From contig NZ_CAJUCP010000061.1 in assembly GCF_910585425.1 (NCBI RefSeq), forward strand, positions 1-32,640: a DNA stretch of 32,640 nucleotides. The letters are read 5' to 3'. The stretch comes from an uncultured Acetatifactor sp. (GTDB taxonomy: Bacteria; Bacillota; Clostridia; Lachnospirales; Lachnospiraceae). A program made the position numbers and the translations under genes. The notes below the pieces were generated by a model that worked only from the letters and a program-made list of their open reading frames with translations, searched no databases and was not told where the DNA came from. Within the stretch, counting starts at the first letter, position 1. Every line of letters begins with the position of its first letter. Positions 13,803 through 23,500 of this stretch are shown here, in pieces.

Positions 13803-15638
13803 ATGAAAGAAAACAGGAAACCAAAGACCAAGCCCTACCGCTCCACCCTGGACAATGCCCTCTGGAGCTTCCGGGAGATTCTCAGGGAAGCGCCGGTGTG
13901 CTTCCTGCTCCTGGCGCTGGAGGTGCCGCTGAACGTATGCCTCTCCTACACGGAGGTCTATCTCCCCTCCCTTGCGGTGGCCGAAGTCACAGCAGGGGCG
14001 TCCCTGCGCCATATGGCCCTGAGGGTAGGCCTGGTCATCGGGCTGATGCTCGCCGCCAGCGTCCTGCGCACCTTTTGCCAGCATCTGTCCGAAACCTATT
14101 ACCTGTCGCTATACAGTTTCCTGAAGAACGTGGAAGCGGACAGGAAGTCCATGACCTGCTTCTTCCAGGACTATGAGAGCAAGGATGTCCGGGACTTAAG
14201 CGACAGGGCCGCCATGGCCACACAGCTGTGGAACGGCGTGAGGCCCGTGTCGGATGTGCCCAGGCGCAGCATGAAGCTCATAGAGAATGTCCTTAGCTAT
14301 CTCCTGTTCGGTTCGATCATCTCATACGTCAGTCCCCTGCTGGTGCCCATACTGACCATCGCTCCCCTGGTCAACTGGCTCTGCGCCAGGGCCTACCGGA
14401 ACTGGGAGTACGCCCACCGGGACAAATGGACCGACATCGACAGAAGGCTGTGGTATGTCCAGGGGGAGACCGCTGATTTTGGGGCGGGCAAGGACATCCG
14501 CATCTATGGAATGGCCGGGTGGCTGGGGCAGGTCTACTCCGACCTGTGCGCCCGGCGCTCCTTCTGGAACAGGCAGCTTGTCTGGAGGAGCTTCCTCTCC
14601 CGGATAGCGGACCTGTTCGTCATCCTGCTGCGGGACGGCGCCGCCTATGCGCTGTTGATCAAAATGACGCTGCAGGGGGAACTCACCGTGGACAGGTTCC
14701 TGCTGTACTTCTCGGCCATCTCCATGTTCGCCTCCTTCATCGGCAACATCATGGCCGAGTGGAGCGGCATCCACTCCACCAGCCTGGCCCTCTGCGACTA
14801 CAGACAGTATTTGGACCTGCCGGAGCAGGACGGCACCGGAGAGGCGGATGCGGGAGACTGTCTGCACGGCGCCTTGGAAATCGCCTTCGAGCATGTGTCC
14901 TTCCGCTATAAAGGGGCCGAAGCCGATACCCTGACAGACCTGGACTTGACCATAAAGCCCGGGGAGAAAGTAGCCCTGGTAGGCTTAAACGGCGCGGGCA
15001 AGTCCACGCTGGTAAAGCTCCTGTGCGGCCTCTATCTGCCCACGGAGGGCGATATCAAAATAGGCGGTGTCTCTTTCCGGAAATTCCGCCGGGATGACTA
15101 CTACCGCCTCTTCTCCCCCGTGTTCCAGGACGTGCAGACCGGGTTCTTCTCTCTGGCGGAGACGGTCTCCGGACAGATCGGGGACGGCACGGACTTTGCC
15201 CGGGCCAGGCAGTGCATGCAGCTTGCGGGGCTGGGCGAAAAGCTTTCCTCCCTCCCCCAGGGCATCCACACCAGGCTGGACAAACAGCTCTACCCGGACG
15301 CCATCGAGCTCTCCGGCGGCGAGGCCCAGAAGCTGATGCTGGCCAGGGCCCTCTACAAGGACGCTCCCATTTTGGTGCTGGACGAGCCCACAGCGGCCTT
15401 GGACCCCATCGCCGAGAACCAGATCTATCTGCAGTATCAGAAAATGACCCGGGGCAAGACTTCCCTGTTCATCTCCCACAGGCTTGCCTCCACCCAGTTC
15501 TGCGACCGCGTCCTCTACCTGAAGGACGGGCGCATCGCGGAGGAGGGCACCCATCAGGAGCTGATAGCTCTGGGGGGCGAGTACGCCAATCTCTACGAAA
15601 AGCAGAGCTGCTGGTACAAGTGTGAAGGAAATCACTAA
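13803..15638 (+). CDS. ABC exporter, fused permease-ATPase, first subunit
   Basis: 611 residues from ATG 13803, preceded by AGGAGG; an upstream in-frame ATG at 13704 lies inside the terminator and is rejected. The N-terminal half (about 30-310) holds the type-1 exporter membrane helices. The C-terminal ATPase has Walker A GLNGAGKST, Q-loop SPVFQDVQ, signature LSGGEAQKLMLARAL, Walker B ILVLDEPTAALD and H-loop FISHR. It is similar in design to the gene at 15779, and the two probably form a heterodimer. Because it lies next to a LytTR/GHKL pair, a peptide or toxic compound is a plausible substrate, but this is inference. Confidence 0.88.
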   Translation: MKENRKPKTKPYRSTLDNALWSFREILREAPVCFLLLALEVPLNVCLSYTEVYLPSLAVAEVTAGASLRHMALRVGLVIGLMLAASVLRTFCQHLSETYYLSLYSFLKNVEADRKSMTCFFQDYESKDVRDLSDRAAMATQLWNGVRPVSDVPRRSMKLIENVLSYLLFGSIISYVSPLLVPILTIAPLVNWLCARAYRNWEYAHRDKWTDIDRRLWYVQGETADFGAGKDIRIYGMAGWLGQVYSDLCARRSFWNRQLVWRSFLSRIADLFVILLRDGAAYALLIKMTLQGELTVDRFLLYFSAISMFASFIGNIMAEWSGIHSTSLALCDYRQYLDLPEQDGTGEADAGDCLHGALEIAFEHVSFRYKGAEADTLTDLDLTIKPGEKVALVGLNGAGKSTLVKLLCGLYLPTEGDIKIGGVSFRKFRRDDYYRLFSPVFQDVQTGFFSLAETVSGQIGDGTDFARARQCMQLAGLGEKLSSLPQGIHTRLDKQLYPDAIELSGGEAQKLMLARALYKDAPILVLDEPTAALDPIAENQIYLQYQKMTRGKTSLFISHRLASTQFCDRVLYLKDGRIAEEGTHQELIALGGEYANLYEKQSCWYKCEGNH

Positions 15639-15721
15639 GCTCGAACGTACCTCGCCAAGTGATTTCAAGCTTCACACGGAAGAATGCCCAAAGTGCGGAC
15701 ATTCTTCCGGACTTGCACCGG
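15611..15721 (+). other. Highly structured spacer between the two exporter genes (three-way-junction-like RNA)
   Basis: Three nested or adjacent stems can form. The outer stem pairs 15611-15621 with 15711-15721 (9 Watson-Crick plus 2 G-U). Arm two pairs 15620-15626 with 15671-15677 and 15628-15636 with 15658-15666 (9 bp, GAAATCACT/AGTGATTTC). Arm three pairs 15677-15686 with 15700-15709 (CGGAAGAATG/CATTCTTCCG, 10 bp). The fold overlaps the last codons of the first exporter gene. No T tract follows. It may set the expression ratio of the two subunits or be a processed RNA; no named class is recognised. Confidence 0.5.
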
Positions 15722-15778
15722 TTCATGGATTGTTCTTAACATGTAATAGCGCATTATAGTGCGCGGGAGGGTATATTT

Positions 15779-17605
15779 ATGTCATTATCAGAACATTTTC
15801 AGATTTCCAAAAGGGCCATAAGGCATCTCTTTACCCTGAGCAGATCCTATGCGGCATGCCTTATCCTGAACGCTTTCCTGAAAAGCCTGATGCCCTATGT
15901 GCCGATCTACTTTTCGGCGCGGCTCATAGACGGGCTGTACGAAAAACAGCCCCTGCAGACCCTGGCCCTCTATGCGGGGCTTACGGTGGGAATCGTGTTC
16001 CTGTTGAGTCTCGCAAGCGCCTATCTGTCCTCCAGGCGCGACATCGCCCGCAATGACCTTAACCTCAGCGAGGAATGGGCCTTCTCCCGGAAAGCCATGG
16101 AAATGGCCTACGCCTCCATCGAGAATCCGGAAGTGACGCTTCTGCGCAAGAGGATTGCCATGGAATCCCAGACAGGCTACAACCTGTGGTATCTCATGTC
16201 CTCTACGGAGATGCTGGTCTTCAGCGTGACCAGGATTCTCGCGTCCCTTTCCATGACGCTGTCCTTCCTCTTTCTGGAGGGGATTCCGCTGTTCATGAAG
16301 CTGGGGTTCGTGGGCGGCATCCTGCTCACCGTCCTGTGCGGGGCCTATGCCTCCAGGAAGAGCGAGGCCATTTTCAGCCACTTCCTGGACACTGCCGTCC
16401 ATCTGAATGTCTTCTATGGGAAATACTATGACTATTTCGGCCACTACAGTAGCGGCAAGGATATCCGCCTCTATGACATGACCAAAGGCCTGCTGGACTT
16501 CAATGTGGGCACCATGACAGAATTCCACCGGCACTCCCTGGAAATGTGCCGGAAGCAGGCGGCCCTGAAAGCGGCGGACGCGGCGCTGAGCCATGTGCTG
16601 AAGTTCTGCGTCTACCTGATTCTCCTCTACGCAGCCCTTTCCGGCCAGATCACCGTGGGCTCCATCGCCCGCTATATGTCCTGCGTCATGCTGCTGCTCA
16701 CCGCCGCCTCCGAAGCAGTGGCCAATATCCAGAGGGCCATCGTGAACCATACCTACTTAAAGCGGTATTTCTCCTACCTGGACATCCCCAACCCCATGTA
16801 CCGGGGCTCCCTCACTGTGGAGAAACGGGACGACAATGAATATTTCGTGGAATTCCGTGATGTATCCTTCCGCTATCCCAACACAGAAAGCTATGCCCTG
16901 CGCCATGTGAACCTGAAATTCAAGATTGGGGAAAAGCTGGCCATCGTTGGCAGAAACGGCAGCGGCAAGACCACTTTCATCAAGCTCATGTGCCGCCTCT
17001 ACGACCCTACGGAAGGGACGATTCTCCTAAACGGCGTGGATATCAGGAAGTACGATTACGACGAATATATGTCCATCTTCTCCATCGTATTCCAGGACTT
17101 CCGGCTCTTCGGCTTCCGGCTGGGGGAGAACGTGGCCGCAGGCTCCTCCTATGACCCGCAGCGGGCTGCCCATTGCCTGGAGCAGGCCGGCTTTGGAGAG
17201 CGCCTGGCGGCCATGCCGGAGGGCACGGACACCTTCCTTTATAAGGAGTTCGACAAGACCGGCATCGAGATATCCGGCGGGGAAGCACAGAAAATCGCCC
17301 TGGCCAGGGCCCTGTACAAGGACGCGCCCTTCCTCATCTTAGACGAGCCCACCTCCGCCTTAGACCCTGTGTCGGAATACGAGGTATACAGCAGCTTCAA
17401 CGAGATCGCCGGGGACAAGACCACCATCTACATCAGCCACCGCCTGGCATCCTGCCGCTTCTGCGACAAGATTGCCGTGTTCGACAGCGGAGGGATTGTG
17501 CAGACCGGCAGCCACGGGACATTGATTTCCGACGAGGGCGGCATCTACCATGCGCTGTGGCATGCCCAGGCGCAGTACTATACGGAGGAGGCGGGAAAAC
17601 CATAA
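15779..17605 (+). CDS. ABC exporter, fused permease-ATPase, second subunit
   Basis: 608 residues; GGGAGGG lies about 9 nt before ATG 15779. Six membrane helices span about 20-320. The ATPase has Walker A GRNGSGKTT, Q-loop SIVFQDFR, signature ISGGEAQKIALARAL, Walker B FLILDEPTSALD and H-loop YISHR. All catalytic elements are intact in both subunits, so a heterodimer here would have two competent ATP sites, unlike many heterodimeric exporters with one degenerate site. A small GCGCA/TGCGC hairpin (15748-15763) precedes the ribosome binding site. It is probably co-transcribed with the first subunit. Confidence 0.88.
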   Translation: MSLSEHFQISKRAIRHLFTLSRSYAACLILNAFLKSLMPYVPIYFSARLIDGLYEKQPLQTLALYAGLTVGIVFLLSLASAYLSSRRDIARNDLNLSEEWAFSRKAMEMAYASIENPEVTLLRKRIAMESQTGYNLWYLMSSTEMLVFSVTRILASLSMTLSFLFLEGIPLFMKLGFVGGILLTVLCGAYASRKSEAIFSHFLDTAVHLNVFYGKYYDYFGHYSSGKDIRLYDMTKGLLDFNVGTMTEFHRHSLEMCRKQAALKAADAALSHVLKFCVYLILLYAALSGQITVGSIARYMSCVMLLLTAASEAVANIQRAIVNHTYLKRYFSYLDIPNPMYRGSLTVEKRDDNEYFVEFRDVSFRYPNTESYALRHVNLKFKIGEKLAIVGRNGSGKTTFIKLMCRLYDPTEGTILLNGVDIRKYDYDEYMSIFSIVFQDFRLFGFRLGENVAAGSSYDPQRAAHCLEQAGFGERLAAMPEGTDTFLYKEFDKTGIEISGGEAQKIALARALYKDAPFLILDEPTSALDPVSEYEVYSSFNEIAGDKTTIYISHRLASCRFCDKIAVFDSGGIVQTGSHGTLISDEGGIYHALWHAQAQYYTEEAGKP

Positions 17606-17692
17606 ACGCGAAACAATAGAGTCCTCATTGCGTGGGTCTTCTTTAACCACAAGCTATCCCGAAGCCGCAATTATATGCAAAATTCCCCCAGT

Positions 17693-19024
17693 TCAGGCCC
17701 CCAGCCTACGGCAGGCCCTCCGGTAGAAGAAAAGGGACATCCCCGTAGCGATGGTCCAGCCCACAGGCCAGGAGCACCATATGCCCAGGGCGGAGCCTGT
17801 CCAGCCGGACAGGAGGAAGGACAAGACCACCCGCAGGATCAAGTCCGTGAACGTGGCGACCATGAACTGCCCCATGGCGCTGGTGCCCCGCAGGATTCCG
17901 TCCGCCACCAGCTTCACGGACACCACAAAGTAGAACGGAGACAGGATCCACAAAAACTCCCTGCCCGTCTGCAATGCCGTCTGCGAGCTCCTGTCCATGA
18001 AAAGCAGCAGCAGATACCTGCCGAACGCCACATAGGCAATGCAGAAGGGCACGCACAGGCACCACACCAGCCGCCAGCCTGCCCGGAACCCCTCCCTGAT
18101 CCGCCCGAACCTTGCGGCCCCCAGGTTCTGGGCCGCGAAATTGGATATCCCGTTGCCGATGGTGGTAAAGGAGGTGATCACCAGGTTGTTCAGCTTCACC
18201 GCCGCGGAATATCCGGCGGCCACGCTGACCCCGAAGCTGTTTATCCGGCCCTGGATCAGCATGTTCCCCACCGAGATGAAGGACTGCTGCAGGATGCTGG
18301 GGATGGCCACTACGGCTATCTTTCCCAGCAGGCTCCAGGAGAAGACCGTAACCTTCCCTTCCGTCCGGATATCCCCCAGGCGCTTCAGCACCAGCGCCAG
18401 GGACAGGACGCAACTGGCCCCCTGGCAGAGGAACGTCGCCCAGGCCACGCCTGCGATGCCCATGGAGAAGCCCTTCACGAAGAGGATGTCGATCAGGATA
18501 TTGGCCGTGGAGGACAGGGCCAGGAAGAGGAAGGGCGTCCTGGAGTCCCCCAGGGCCGAGAAGATGCCCGTGGCGATATTGTAAAAGAACAGGAAGGGCA
18601 GCCCCCAGATATAGATGTCCAGGTACAGGGCGGAATCCGCCATGACCTCCGGCTGGGTCTTCATCAGCCGCAGCAATGTGTCGCAGGAGGCGAGGCCCCC
18701 AAGCATCAGCGCGGCGCAGAGGACGCCGCTGGCAATCAGCGCCGTATAGACCGAGGATTTCATGGTCCTGTAGTCCTTCGCCCCGAAGAGCTGGGATACG
18801 ATGACAGAGCATCCGATATTGCAGCCGAAGGCAAAGGCGATGAAGATGAGGGTGATGTTGTAGCTGTTCCCCACCGCCGCCAAGGCGCCCTCTCCGATAA
18901 ACTTCCCTGCTACCAAAGAATCCGCTATGTTGTAAAGCTGCTGGAACACGATGCTGCCGAACATGGGCAGGCAGAATGCCCACAGCACCTTCCGGGGATT
19001 CCCCTGTGTCAAATCCTTGTTCAT
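17693..19024 (-). CDS. MATE-family multidrug efflux transporter
   Basis: 443 residues, a normal length for the family, with about 12 membrane helices. It begins MNKDLTQGNPRKVLWAFCLP and continues with QQLYNIADSLVAGKFIGEGA, the conserved first-helix region of MepA/NorM-like MATE proteins. The second half repeats the pattern with QQSFISVGNMLIQGRINSFG. These proteins export cationic drugs using Na+ or H+ gradients. The gene is divergent from a LysR-type regulator that starts 118 bp away, the usual arrangement for a regulator and its target. It converges on the exporter gene across an 87-bp gap (17606-17692) in which no clear terminator is seen. Confidence 0.9.
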   Translation of the reverse strand: MNKDLTQGNPRKVLWAFCLPMFGSIVFQQLYNIADSLVAGKFIGEGALAAVGNSYNITLIFIAFAFGCNIGCSVIVSQLFGAKDYRTMKSSVYTALIASGVLCAALMLGGLASCDTLLRLMKTQPEVMADSALYLDIYIWGLPFLFFYNIATGIFSALGDSRTPFLFLALSSTANILIDILFVKGFSMGIAGVAWATFLCQGASCVLSLALVLKRLGDIRTEGKVTVFSWSLLGKIAVVAIPSILQQSFISVGNMLIQGRINSFGVSVAAGYSAAVKLNNLVITSFTTIGNGISNFAAQNLGAARFGRIREGFRAGWRLVWCLCVPFCIAYVAFGRYLLLLFMDRSSQTALQTGREFLWILSPFYFVVSVKLVADGILRGTSAMGQFMVATFTDLILRVVLSFLLSGWTGSALGIWCSWPVGWTIATGMSLFFYRRACRRLGA

Positions 19025-19078
19025 GACTTTACCCTTCCTTTCCGTTTCTCAATCCTCTTTACATTTTCCTGGAAACCT

Positions 19079-19132
19079 ATTATACTACGGAAGAAGGGAT
19101 ACGAAAAATATATCTATCATATATGAGGTATA
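19079..19132. promoter_or_regulatory. Divergent promoter/operator between the MATE and LysR genes
   Basis: On the minus strand a perfect TATAAT -10 box (19079-19084) serves the MATE gene. Next to where its -35 box should be lies an imperfect inverted repeat, TATATCT (19109-19115) and AGGTATA (19126-19132), in an AT-rich tract. Dyads of this kind in divergent promoters are typical binding sites for LysR-type regulators. The -35 box is weak (TTTTCG), fitting regulated expression. Confidence 0.45.
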
Positions 19133-19142
19133 TCAATCAGAT

Positions 19143-20081
19143 ATGGATATCGACTTCGAATATTTCAAAATCTTCTACTATGTGGCCAAATACGGGAATA
19201 TCACCAAAGCCGCGGCTGCCCTGGGGAACAGTCAGCCCAATGTGACCCGGGTGATGAAGCTTTTGGAGGCACAGCTGGGCTGCCGGCTGTTCCTGCGGGA
19301 GGCCAGGGGTGTCAGCCTGACAGAGGAGGGCGAGCTGCTGTACTCCCATGTGGAAATCGCCTACCGGCACCTGTGGAGCGCCCAGACCGAACTCCGCGGC
19401 CGGGATTCCCTCCGAAGCGGCACGGTGGAGATCGGCGCCACGGAGACGGCGCTGCACCTGTTCCTGCTGGACGCGCTCCAGGATTTCAGGCGCAGGCATC
19501 CCGCCGTCAGGATCAAGATCCACAACCACACCACCCCGGAGATCATAAAGCGCCTCACCGACGGAAAGCTGGATTTCGCCGTGGTCACCACGCCCTATGC
19601 CATGCCGCATTCGGTTCGCAGTGAGAAAATATTTGATTTTACAGAGATACTGGCAGGCGGTCCAGAGTATAGGAGCCTGTCCAGGACAACTTCCACGCTG
19701 GGCGGGCTCCAAAGCTGCCCCTGGATCGGGCTGGGCAGGGGAACCGCCACCTATGATTCCTATCGGGACTTCTTCGCGGCTCAGGGACTGGATATGGAGC
19801 TGGACATGGAGGTGGCCACCTCCGACCTGATGCTGCCGCTCCTTCTGGGCAATCTGGGCATCGGCTTCGTGCCGGAACAGACCGCTCTGCCCCTGATAAA
19901 GGATAAAAGGCTGGTGCAGATACCCCTGGACTGCGCCCTTCCCAGGCGGGCCATAGAGATCGTCTCCGGCAGCGGGCATGGGATGGGGCTTGCGGCGGAC
20001 GCCTTCTGCAGATACCTCAGAGACCGGTGGAGCCCGGAATCCTCCCACGGAAAAGAGCCACTCGTTCCGAATGGCCCCTGA
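19143..20081 (+). CDS. LysR-type transcriptional regulator
   Basis: 312 residues from ATG 19143; longer in-frame starts upstream would overlap the divergent MATE gene. The helix-turn-helix (about 5-60) reads FEYFKIFYYVAKYGNITKAA, then SQPNVTRVMKLLEAQLGCRL and FLREARGVSLTEEGELL. The C-terminal co-inducer domain (90-300) has two periplasmic-binding-protein-like lobes. It probably controls the divergent MATE gene through the dyad at 19109-19132; the effector is unknown. The ribosome binding site is weak (GAGG, 16 nt upstream). It converges on spoIIID with only 7 bp between stop codons. Confidence 0.88.
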   Translation: MDIDFEYFKIFYYVAKYGNITKAAAALGNSQPNVTRVMKLLEAQLGCRLFLREARGVSLTEEGELLYSHVEIAYRHLWSAQTELRGRDSLRSGTVEIGATETALHLFLLDALQDFRRRHPAVRIKIHNHTTPEIIKRLTDGKLDFAVVTTPYAMPHSVRSEKIFDFTEILAGGPEYRSLSRTTSTLGGLQSCPWIGLGRGTATYDSYRDFFAAQGLDMELDMEVATSDLMLPLLLGNLGIGFVPEQTALPLIKDKRLVQIPLDCALPRRAIEIVSGSGHGMGLAADAFCRYLRDRWSPESSHGKEPLVPNGP

Positions 20082-20088
20082 CGCGCTT

Positions 20089-20352
20089 CTACGCCATGCT
20101 GTTCTGCTGGTGCAGGTATTTCTCTTTCGTGGCGAGCCCTCCCCTGATATGGCGCTCGGACTTGTTCAGATCCAGCACCTTCCTGGCCTCTGTGGCCAGA
20201 GCGGGATTGACCTGCATGAGACGCTCGGTCACGTCCTTATGTACCGTGCTCTTGCTGACCCCATAGGCCTTTGCCGTCTGCCGTACTGTGGCATTGTTGT
20301 CAATGATATAATTGGCGATGCCGATGGCGCGCTCTTCGATATAATCCTTCAA
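20089..20352 (-). CDS. spoIIID: Stage III sporulation protein D (SpoIIID)
   Basis: 87 residues, starting KDYIEERAIGIANYIIDNNA after a TTG initiator (20350-20352) with AAAGGGG 7 nt upstream. The helix-turn-helix TVRQTAKAYGVSKSTVHKDV and the tail KSERHIRGGLATKEKYLHQ are diagnostic. SpoIIID is the mother-cell transcription factor that tunes sigma-E genes and helps switch on sigK. The gene shows that the organism is, or descends from, a spore former. It is intact and lies at the left border of the large helicase island. A second, diverged fragment of the gene lies at 32041-32091. Confidence 0.95.
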   Translation of the reverse strand: MKDYIEERAIGIANYIIDNNATVRQTAKAYGVSKSTVHKDVTERLMQVNPALATEARKVLDLNKSERHIRGGLATKEKYLHQQNSMA

Positions 20353-20382
20353 AGGAATACCCCTTTAAGATACCTTTTTTCC

Positions 20383-20411
20383 ATTGTATGAAGGATTTCC
20401 GGAGGGTATGA
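20383..20411 (-). promoter_or_regulatory. Sigma-E-type promoter of spoIIID
   Basis: On the minus strand, CATACAAT (20383-20390) fits the sigma-E -10 consensus CATACANT perfectly. TCATACC (20405-20411) fits the -35 consensus KMATAWW at five of seven positions, with the canonical 14-nt spacing. This agrees with known sigma-E control of spoIIID. It also shows that the resident promoter is intact and that the helicase island begins beyond it. Confidence 0.7.
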
Positions 20412-20584
20412 CTGGATTGGGGGAGCTGATGTGGAATTTTTTACTAATCGGGAACACGACCAGGAACGGTAAAATTAGGTTAATAGATGGAGAATACGCA
20501 TAGCACAGCTCACCAACCAATAAGAGTCGGTGAGCTGCACCATTTTCCGGTTCGCAGCCAGTATCTTTAGGATGACAGCCTATT
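20412..20584. other. Left edge of the helicase island, with a hairpin
   Basis: This gap holds no gene. CAGCTCACC (20506-20514) and GGTGAGCTG (20529-20537) form a 9-bp hairpin about 48 nt after the helicase stop codon, possibly a weak terminator. The resident-to-island boundary must lie within it, but no attachment-site repeat was found by eye. Confidence 0.4.
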
Positions 20585-23500
20585 TTAAACATTGTCCAGA
20601 ATCTTTTGGACAGCATATGGCTTGGCGTACTTGATATAAGCATCGCTCACAAAAATGGTGTTTGCAGCATGTGGTTCCACCCACATTGCCGGGTAGATAA
20701 CAACCTTCTTTGTGCCTCTTCGCCCCTTTGCGGCGATTCCACTATCAGCAGTGATTTCACAGCCTGATTGCTTAAGAATATTCGCCAAAGGCATAATCAT
20801 GTTAATCTGTGCCCCGGGCGTGATAGGAGATGCTTTTATCCCATCAACGCCCCATTCAAGAAGCTGAAGAGCCGCGAAGCGGTCAAGCATGCCGTGTACA
20901 TACTGGTTTCTGTAATGCTTCAGGCATTTGGAGCACGCAGATTCGCAATCACACGAACTCAACAGTCCCTTCATATCGGATAGTAGCTCGGCAATTGCAT
21001 CGGCTACACTGACCGCATAACCAGCACCGCTCGATAGGCTATCGTAAAGATAGATATCGACATAGGAAGCTTCAGATCCATTCCTGAGACGATAACCGGT
21101 GACGAGTTCGGTGAATTCAACATCGAGTTTTTTGCTTGCTGCCAGTCGCAGTGCTTCAGCCAAGGATTGAGCTGCACGGCTAAGCCATGGATTATCATTC
21201 CGGCGTGCATCAATAATCTTATCGTCAATCGAGAATTCAAGAACCAGCATATCAGTTATGAAATCATAACCGAGATTCACATTAAAGGAATTACCATGAC
21301 GGCATCTGCCTCGAGCATACTTCGACTTGTATGGTCTGTCAATGTCCTTCAAAACAGAAATATCGTTGCCTGGCATGGCAGCGCCACAGTCCTTGCAGAC
21401 CATGAAGCCCTTATCACCTGAACCTTTATTCAGCATGATGATTCTCTGATTTGTTCGTGAAGCAATTCGTATGTTCTTGCAGCCTAGGGCAAATTTCATC
21501 GCTTCTGCATCTGGCAGAGTCGAATACAGAGGCTGCTGTACAGCAGTATACTCTTCTGATAGCTGAACATCCGGTATCGCCTCAGCACTTCTTGGCGCAA
21601 AGCCCCAAGGGCGCATCATTTCCCGAGTGATTTTCAAATCACTGTTCCCACAGAACGGACAACTCCTTGTATCTTCTTCCATCAGACCAAACCAACCACA
21701 CTCAGCACAAGAGATAACCTGCTTCACATAATTCGGGTCTTCTGTGTAGGCGCGCGCCGGGGTCAGTGCCTGGCCGCGGCGACGCTCACTTCCAGGAAAA
21801 TAGAATCCACCAATCTGATAGGTTTGTTTATCAACAACAATCGCTCTGCCAGGAGCATATTCTCCAATAGCCACATCAAGTCCACGATCAACCTCATAGA
21901 GAATCTTCCCGTACATATCCGGGATGTAGGTACTTACGACGTTCTTTGGAAATGAATACGTTGGGATGATGCCCTCTTCGTAGAGAGCATCCAGGAGAAT
22001 CTTTGCATCGCCTTCCTTAGCACCTTCCTCTACGCCAAAAAGCTCGGGATGAGCCTGGCATTTTTCTTTAAGTGTATCAAAGGCCTCTTTAAGTTCATCC
22101 TCAAACACCGAATAATGAAATACGGCTCCGATAGGCAAAAGAAGCTTGTCCTTATCGACATTATAGGAAGCAAGATAGCTCTTGAAACCGTCAAGGCAGT
22201 CTTGGAGGAAAACGGCTGCCGGAAGCGTATCTAGGCTCATATGATTTTCTGCAAGGAACTCTTGTAGGATAACCATAGCCAGATGGCGTTGGAGGAGTTT
22301 CTCGCTTCTTATATCAATCCAAGGCTTGCGAGGGTCACCACGAAACATAGGAGCTGGGTCATTGAAGTACAATGTATCATGAGGCCCATCTTCACAGAAG
22401 GTAACGATTGTAGATAGACTAGATCCTCGTCGGCCTGCACGGCCAGCCCGCTGTTGATAGTTTTCACGCATGGGAGGAATATTCCGCAAGCCCACCGCAA
22501 CTAGGGAACCAATATCAATGCCAACTTCCATGGTGGTGGTGCTGCTGAGGATATCGACAGGAGTTTCCCCATCTTGAGTCAAGTCTTGGAAGCGTAATTC
22601 ATATTGTTCCGTCTTGCTCCAAAGGTCATCACGCTGGTCTTTATGCGAGAGCTGCGCGGTATGCTCCTCTGTGTCAATCACATGGATTGGCTCACCCTTG
22701 AGCGCATCAGCAACCGGCTTTCTCCAGAAGCTAAGCGCTTCATATTCGTTGGATTCCATCTTATGGATGCGAGCGGAACCACAGCTTGGGCATTTTCCTT
22801 TTAGGGCAAAAGGCGTCAACTCAGAGCATTGCTCACACCTGTACCATACATGCACAGCATCATAACGTGCTTTTACTCTGGAAAGGTCGATGTATAGTTT
22901 TCCGTTATCAGGTTGCGCTGAATCAAGGAATGCTTCTTTCAATACTCGTTTCCAAGCCATCTCCGTTTCATTTCCGTCACCCCACCCCATGATCTCACGG
23001 ATAACCTTCGAAAACTCCCAATCTTTATCAAGTCCGTAGCCACCGTGATTTGGGCGAACCCTCAATCGAACTGTATCATTGATGGTATGGCCAAGGGCAG
23101 TAGACATATCACAGATTGAGAGCATCCAAGCATTGAAGAAATCAATGAACTCCTCATCAGTCACCGTTACATGGTTTTCATCAAGAGCATCAACAGCATC
23201 AAAAAGAGCCTTATCAGTAGGTTCGATCCAGCTTGTAGCGGAGTCGTACAAGGTGTTATAGCCACCAGTAAACAGTCGAAGAAGCTGCTCTTGCATCTGC
23301 ACAGGTGCGTTCGCAATAGTAAATCGCGGAGTGTAGTCTATTCCTCGTTTTAAACAACGATTATAGTTTTTCAGCGCAGAAATACAATCTTCAGCAAATT
23401 TTGTGCGTTCAGGGGCATGGAACAACTGCACATGACGCTGACCAGCCGCCAGACACAAGTAGTCATACAGAGAATTCATGGATTGCTCGACTGTTTGCTC

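Noticed and set aside
15788..16750. 320-codon open frame on the minus strand within the second exporter gene
   Set aside because: The composition is His/Gly/Gln-rich and lacks a ribosome binding site; the plus strand is a clear ABC exporter.
17675..19126. 483-codon open frame on the plus strand, antisense to the MATE transporter
   Set aside because: It is rich in Pro, Gly, Gln and His with no domain sense, and the opposite strand encodes a textbook MATE protein. It is a by-product of high-GC codon use.
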